Assembly (NCBI GenBank): GCA_024234995.1
Contig: JACKNF010000004.1
Location: 203,951 to 267,950, forward strand
Direction of reading: 5' to 3'
DNA from: Gammaproteobacteria bacterium
Lineage (GTDB): Bacteria > Pseudomonadota > Gammaproteobacteria > Competibacterales > Competibacteraceae
DNA length: 64,000 nucleotides
The position numbers and the translations under genes are program-made. The stretch's first letter is position 1; each line of letters starts with the position of its first letter. This document shows, in pieces, positions 61,395-64,000 of this stretch. The notes beneath the pieces were generated by a model. That model worked only from the letters and a program-made list of their open reading frames with translations. It did not search any database and was not told the origin of the DNA.

Positions 61395-61721
61395 TTAACC
61401 CGGCCCATGCGTTAGTTTGAGGCCGATAATGCCGGCTACGATTAACCCGGCCGAAACTAGCCGTAGGGCATGCGTGGAATCTCCGTAGAATATTATGCCA
61501 ACCATAAATGTGCCTATTGCACCAATACCAGTCCATATCGCATAGGCGGTACCGATGGCAATGGTCTTTTGGGCAAGCCACAGAAATGTTCCGCTGGCGG
61601 CCATGCAGACTATGGCTATCACTACACCCAACAGCAGCCGGCCAGGCGTCTGCGACAGTTTCAGGCCGATCGGCCAGCCAATTTCGAATAGTCCAGCTAC
61701 GATCAGATAAATCCAGGCCAT
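61395..61721 (-). CDS. Small multidrug resistance family exporter, SugE/Gdx type
   Basis: 108 residues from the ATG at 61721 (GAGGAAA upstream), four membrane segments. The segment 1 motif AGLFEIGWPIGLK carries the conserved membrane Glu, and AYAIWTGIGAIGTFMVGIIF is the SMR hallmark. The LFEIGW form is that of SugE/Gdx, which exports guanidinium ion. No guanidine riboswitch was recognisable upstream. Confidence 0.88.
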   Translation of the reverse strand: MAWIYLIVAGLFEIGWPIGLKLSQTPGRLLLGVVIAIVCMAASGTFLWLAQKTIAIGTAYAIWTGIGAIGTFMVGIIFYGDSTHALRLVSAGLIVAGIIGLKLTHGPG

Positions 61722-61850
61722 TGAAGTTTCCTCAGGATTAGCAGTGATAACGCGGTGCATGATGCATACGGTATCTCATCCGGCCGGCTCATGTTTTATC
61801 CTACTGGGCTTGCTGCGGGCCTGGTGAAACCTTCGCAAAACCCTCCTAAA

Positions 61851-61881
61851 GCTTCTGAGAGGCCGCTGGAGCGTTTTTTTT
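61851..61881 (+). terminator. Orphan terminator-like stem with T8
   Basis: GCTTC and GGAGC form a 5-bp stem around 12 nt, and a run of eight Ts follows. No plus-strand gene lies upstream within 2 kb, so it may end a small RNA or be accidental. Confidence 0.3.
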
Positions 61882-62141
61882 AGATATTTTGATATAGGGT
61901 AGCGGGTCGATTTGAAATCTTCCTAGAGAGCTTTTTAGCGCCCCTGAAGCAAGAATCCGGTTTTTGCTTGCCTAACCGTTTTTCTGGTTACCTAGGATTG
62001 GCTGGTTGATAAGGCTGATCGGAGCTGATGCGAGTTCATTGCCATCCTGCCAAACCTTCTTTTCCTGGTGGCGGGTTTATTGGGGGGCGGGTTGAGGTTG
62101 GTGAAAGTCCGGCATTGAACCTGCTGGCTTCGCGATGGGGA

Positions 62142-62150
62142 TGTGGATAA
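62142..62150 (-). promoter_or_regulatory. DnaA box (reverse orientation)
   Basis: TGTGGATAA is the exact reverse complement of the TTATCCACA DnaA-box consensus, about 100 bp before the first iteron. Confidence 0.6.
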
Positions 62151-62246
62151 GTTGAAATGGTTGGGTGCGCACGTTGTTTTTGTTTAAAAATGTTTAAATA
62201 TGTTTAGGTCTGGAATTTTTATTTTAAAACCAATAGTTACGGAACC

Positions 62247-62312
62247 AAATGTCCCCGTTTATGGGATGAAATGTCCCCGTTTATGGGATGAAATGTCCCC
62301 GTTTATGGGATG
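62247..62312 (+). repeat. Three tandem 22-bp iterons of the replication origin
   Basis: Three direct copies (62247-62268, 62269-62290, 62291-62312), each containing ATGTCCCCGTTTATGGGAT, abut with an exact 22-bp period, i.e. two helical turns. Such iterons are the binding sites of Rep_3-type initiators in plasmid origins. Confidence 0.92.
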
Positions 62313-62344
62313 AAGATTTTTATCATCCAGGTGAAATCTTACTT

Positions 62345-62366
62345 AAATGTCCCCGTTTATGGGATA
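62345..62366 (+). repeat. Iteron copy 4
   Basis: Same unit as the tandem block, with TA rather than TG at the end, 32 bp after copy 3. Confidence 0.85.
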
Positions 62367-62370
62367 AAAA

Positions 62371-62474
62371 AAACGATTTTGATTAAAGTTTAACCATGTG
62401 TTTTTAGTATTTTTTTAAAATTAAATTGTTATTAATTTTAGTCAAAAATACGACATTAATAAATAAGTAAATTT
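62371..62474. other. A+T-rich likely unwinding region of the origin
   Basis: About 100 bp of very high A+T, with runs of T and A, lies between iteron 4 and the DnaA box. This is the usual place and composition of a DNA unwinding element. Confidence 0.65.
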
Positions 62475-62483
62475 TTATCCACA
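62475..62483 (+). promoter_or_regulatory. DnaA box
   Basis: TTATCCACA, an exact match to the DnaA consensus, at the right edge of the A+T-rich region. Confidence 0.75.
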
Positions 62484-62514
62484 GCTTCTTGTGTATCCGA
62501 AAGGAAGTATTTTG

Positions 62515-62536
62515 AAATGTCCCTGTTTATGGGATG
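62515..62536 (+). repeat. Iteron copy 5
   Basis: Same unit with one base change (CCCTG for CCCCG). Confidence 0.8.
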
Positions 62537-62696
62537 CGATGTCAAGTTCAGGAAAAAATTAATATTATTATTATTAATTAATGGCTTATATAAATTCAAG
62601 CGAAACTCGGCTTTATGCGTCTGGTTTGTGTTGCCGCAGGTTATTTTGAGGCGCAGATCACACTTATCAGCGGATAGGAATTAGAGGTCAGTGCTG

Positions 62697-62718
62697 AAAT
62701 GTCCCCGTTTATGGGATA
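62697..62718 (+). repeat. Iteron copy 6
   Basis: Same unit ending in TA, directly in front of the inverted-repeat operator of the rep gene. Confidence 0.85.
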
Positions 62719-62759
62719 AAAATGTCCCCAAATTTGAGTTCGGTTTTGGGGACATTTTT
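62718..62759. promoter_or_regulatory. Inverted-repeat operator at the rep promoter
   Basis: AAAAATGTCCCCAAA (62718-62732) and TTTGGGGACATTTTT (62745-62759) are perfect 15-bp arms containing the iteron half ATGTCCCC. A likely -35 TTGGGG (62746-62751) and -10 CATAAT (62769-62774), 17 bp apart, overlap the right arm. Rep dimers binding here would repress rep, the usual autoregulation of iteron plasmids. Confidence 0.75.
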
Positions 62760-62807
62760 GCTAAGCTTCATAATGTAACTGTAAAGATGTTGACCAGAGC
62801 AGTGGCC

Positions 62808-64000
62808 ATGACCGAACTCGTTGATCAGAATCTTAAAAAGCACATTGCTGCAATTCACATCAACAACCGGCTAACGCTGACGCAGCGTAAAGCTTCCAAT
62901 GTGCTGTTATACAATGCCTACGAGAACCTGATGACCGCACGGGTGCATCGTATCCGCGTTAAGGATCTGGCCGAGGCTATTGGTTTTAATACCAACAATC
63001 TTGATCCCCTCAAGGAAGCGCTCAAGACCTTAGCCCGGACCGTGCTGGAATGGAACATTCTTGATGAGAACGGTGCTCACGAGGAATGGGGCGCTACGAC
63101 GCTGCTGGCGCAGGCGGTTATCAAGAACGGCTATTGTATTTATGCCTACAGCCCTGAACTCTGCGAAAAGCTTTACCGTCCTGAAATTTATGCCCTGCTG
63201 AACCTCAGCATCCAGCGGAAATTCAGTAGCGGCTATGCTTTGGCGTTATATGAAAACTGCCTGCGCTACCGGCGGATTGGTACGACTGGCTGGATTAGCC
63301 TGGATAACCTGAAGCGGTTATTGGGCATCAGTGAAGCCGATGTTTATTATCAGGACTTCCGCAAGTTTAATGATAAGGTGATTAAGCCGGCAGCGCGGCA
63401 AGTTAATGATAGTTCGGATCTGTTTCTGGATATCGAGTATCAGCGCACTAATCGCAAAGTGGCTGCAGTGCGTTTTCAGGTTAGCGACAATCCACAGATG
63501 CTCCTGTTTGCGCAACGGCAGGCGGCGCTTGCCGCTGCTTTGGAGGAGGAAGCGCTGCCAACAGAGGAATCAGTTAGCCATGATGTGCAGAATCAAGATA
63601 GAGAACGTTTGAAACAAGTGCATGAAAAATTGCGGGCATTTGGTTTGAATGTCCGCCAAACACGCATGGCGCTCAATCAGCACAATTTGACTTATTTAGA
63701 AGAAAACATTGCCATAGTCGAGCGTGATCTAGCCGCTGGAAAAATTCATAATCTGCCTGCTTACTTACAGGCTGCGCTGCACGAAGATTATCGTTCCACA
63801 GTGGCGCAAATACGACCGGTTTCAACCGGTTCGGTTCACTCAACTGACTCAGCCGGGACTACCTCTGTGCCAGTTAAGCCGCGTGAGGCGTTGCCGGGAT
63901 CGGATGACTCATTGCGGATTCAATTTCAGGCGGAGCGGCTGCAAGCTGCTCTTGATCTTCTAAAGTTAGAAGAACGAAAAGCACTGGAACAGGACTATGT
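62808..64000 (+). CDS. Rep_3-family plasmid replication initiator, 3' end beyond the window
   Basis: The frame is open from the ATG at 62808 (or 62787) to the window end, at least 397 codons. The two-winged-helix initiator pattern is visible: MTELVDQNLKKHIAAIHINN, LTQRKASNVLLYNAYENLM, RVKDLAEAIGFNTNNLDPLK, then FSSGYALALYENCLRYRRIG and ISLDNLKRLLGIS. The part beyond residue 240 is Gln/Leu-rich and less typical. It should bind the adjacent iterons and open the origin. The start at 62808 leaves a usable leader after the predicted promoter. Confidence 0.9.
   Translation, partial: MTELVDQNLKKHIAAIHINNRLTLTQRKASNVLLYNAYENLMTARVHRIRVKDLAEAIGFNTNNLDPLKEALKTLARTVLEWNILDENGAHEEWGATTLLAQAVIKNGYCIYAYSPELCEKLYRPEIYALLNLSIQRKFSSGYALALYENCLRYRRIGTTGWISLDNLKRLLGISEADVYYQDFRKFNDKVIKPAARQVNDSSDLFLDIEYQRTNRKVAAVRFQVSDNPQMLLFAQRQAALAAALEEEALPTEESVSHDVQNQDRERLKQVHEKLRAFGLNVRQTRMALNQHNLTYLEENIAIVERDLAAGKIHNLPAYLQAALHEDYRSTVAQIRPVSTGSVHSTDSAGTTSVPVKPREALPGSDDSLRIQFQAERLQAALDLLKLEERKALEQDY

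Noticed and set aside
61722..61880. Guanidine riboswitch upstream of the SugE/Gdx gene
   Set aside because: The exporter type would fit, but none of the ykkC-class conserved stretches or mini-ykkC twin hairpins with ACGR loops could be recognised.
62247..62718. Regularly repeated 22-bp units as a CRISPR array
   Set aside because: The repeats abut without spacers or lie at irregular distances, no cas gene is present, and a Rep gene follows. They are iterons.

Overview
The window is 64 kb of a gammaproteobacterial genome of roughly balanced to moderately high G+C. It is dominated by a molybdenum-nitrogenase and Rnf region. The gene order resembles Azotobacter and Chromatiales-like gammaproteobacteria: nifHDKTY-nifF-nifENX-fdxB on one strand, divergent draT, nifV-nifW-nifZ, and nifL-nifA divergent from rnfABCDGEH. 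Protein resemblance and the accessory mix (GH57, TRAP, HDOD) would fit a Competibacter-like lineage, but that assignment is inference. No rRNA, tRNA, CRISPR array or intact insertion sequence was seen.

Region by region. 1-6.7 kb: edge-truncated cytochrome c, TetR/SnoaL pair, an ArsB/NhaD-type permease operon with CBS and tautomerase genes, GH57 hydrolase, HDOD protein. 6.7-7.4 kb: no gene. 7.4-16.2 kb: APC permease, alpha/beta hydrolase, MipA-like porin, MFS transporter, an unrecognised 440-aa protein, DUF2934, a small metalloprotease, an SDR enzyme. 16.3-27.6 kb: molbindin and the main nif cluster, with draT divergent from nifH. 27.7-33.2 kb: chemoreceptor and a TRAP transporter operon. 33.3-38.2 kb: radical SAM/SPASM enzyme, DUF3015 lipoprotein, DUF4105 protein, zinc-ribbon membrane protein. 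38.4-41.2 kb: nifVWZ and a secreted thermonuclease. 41.3-50.2 kb: nifA and nifL divergent from rnfABCDGEH. 50.2-61.7 kb: serine protease, Pat-type acetyltransferase, thioesterase, MFS/LysR pair, FabH-like enzyme, 6-phosphogluconate dehydrogenase, FetAB, Gdx/SugE. 61.8-64 kb: a plasmid-type iteron origin and a Rep_3 initiator gene that runs off the window.

How it works together. NifHDK is the Mo nitrogenase; NifENX, NifV (homocitrate), NifY and molbindin serve FeMo-cofactor supply; NifW, NifZ and NifT are accessory. Rnf, flavodoxin NifF and ferredoxin FdxB are the likely reductant route. NifL/NifA with sigma-54 control it: exact TGT-N10-ACA NifA sites lie 78-92 bp upstream of -24/-12-like promoters at nifH, nifV and rnfA. 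DraT adds post-translational control of NifH; its partner draG is not in the window. nifB, nifU, nifS, nifM and nifQ are also not here.

Points that deserve attention are a one-base frameshift in nifK, the iteron origin with DnaA boxes and an operator, two parS-like palindromes, and a DUF4105 gene whose signal peptide lies upstream of any usual start codon.
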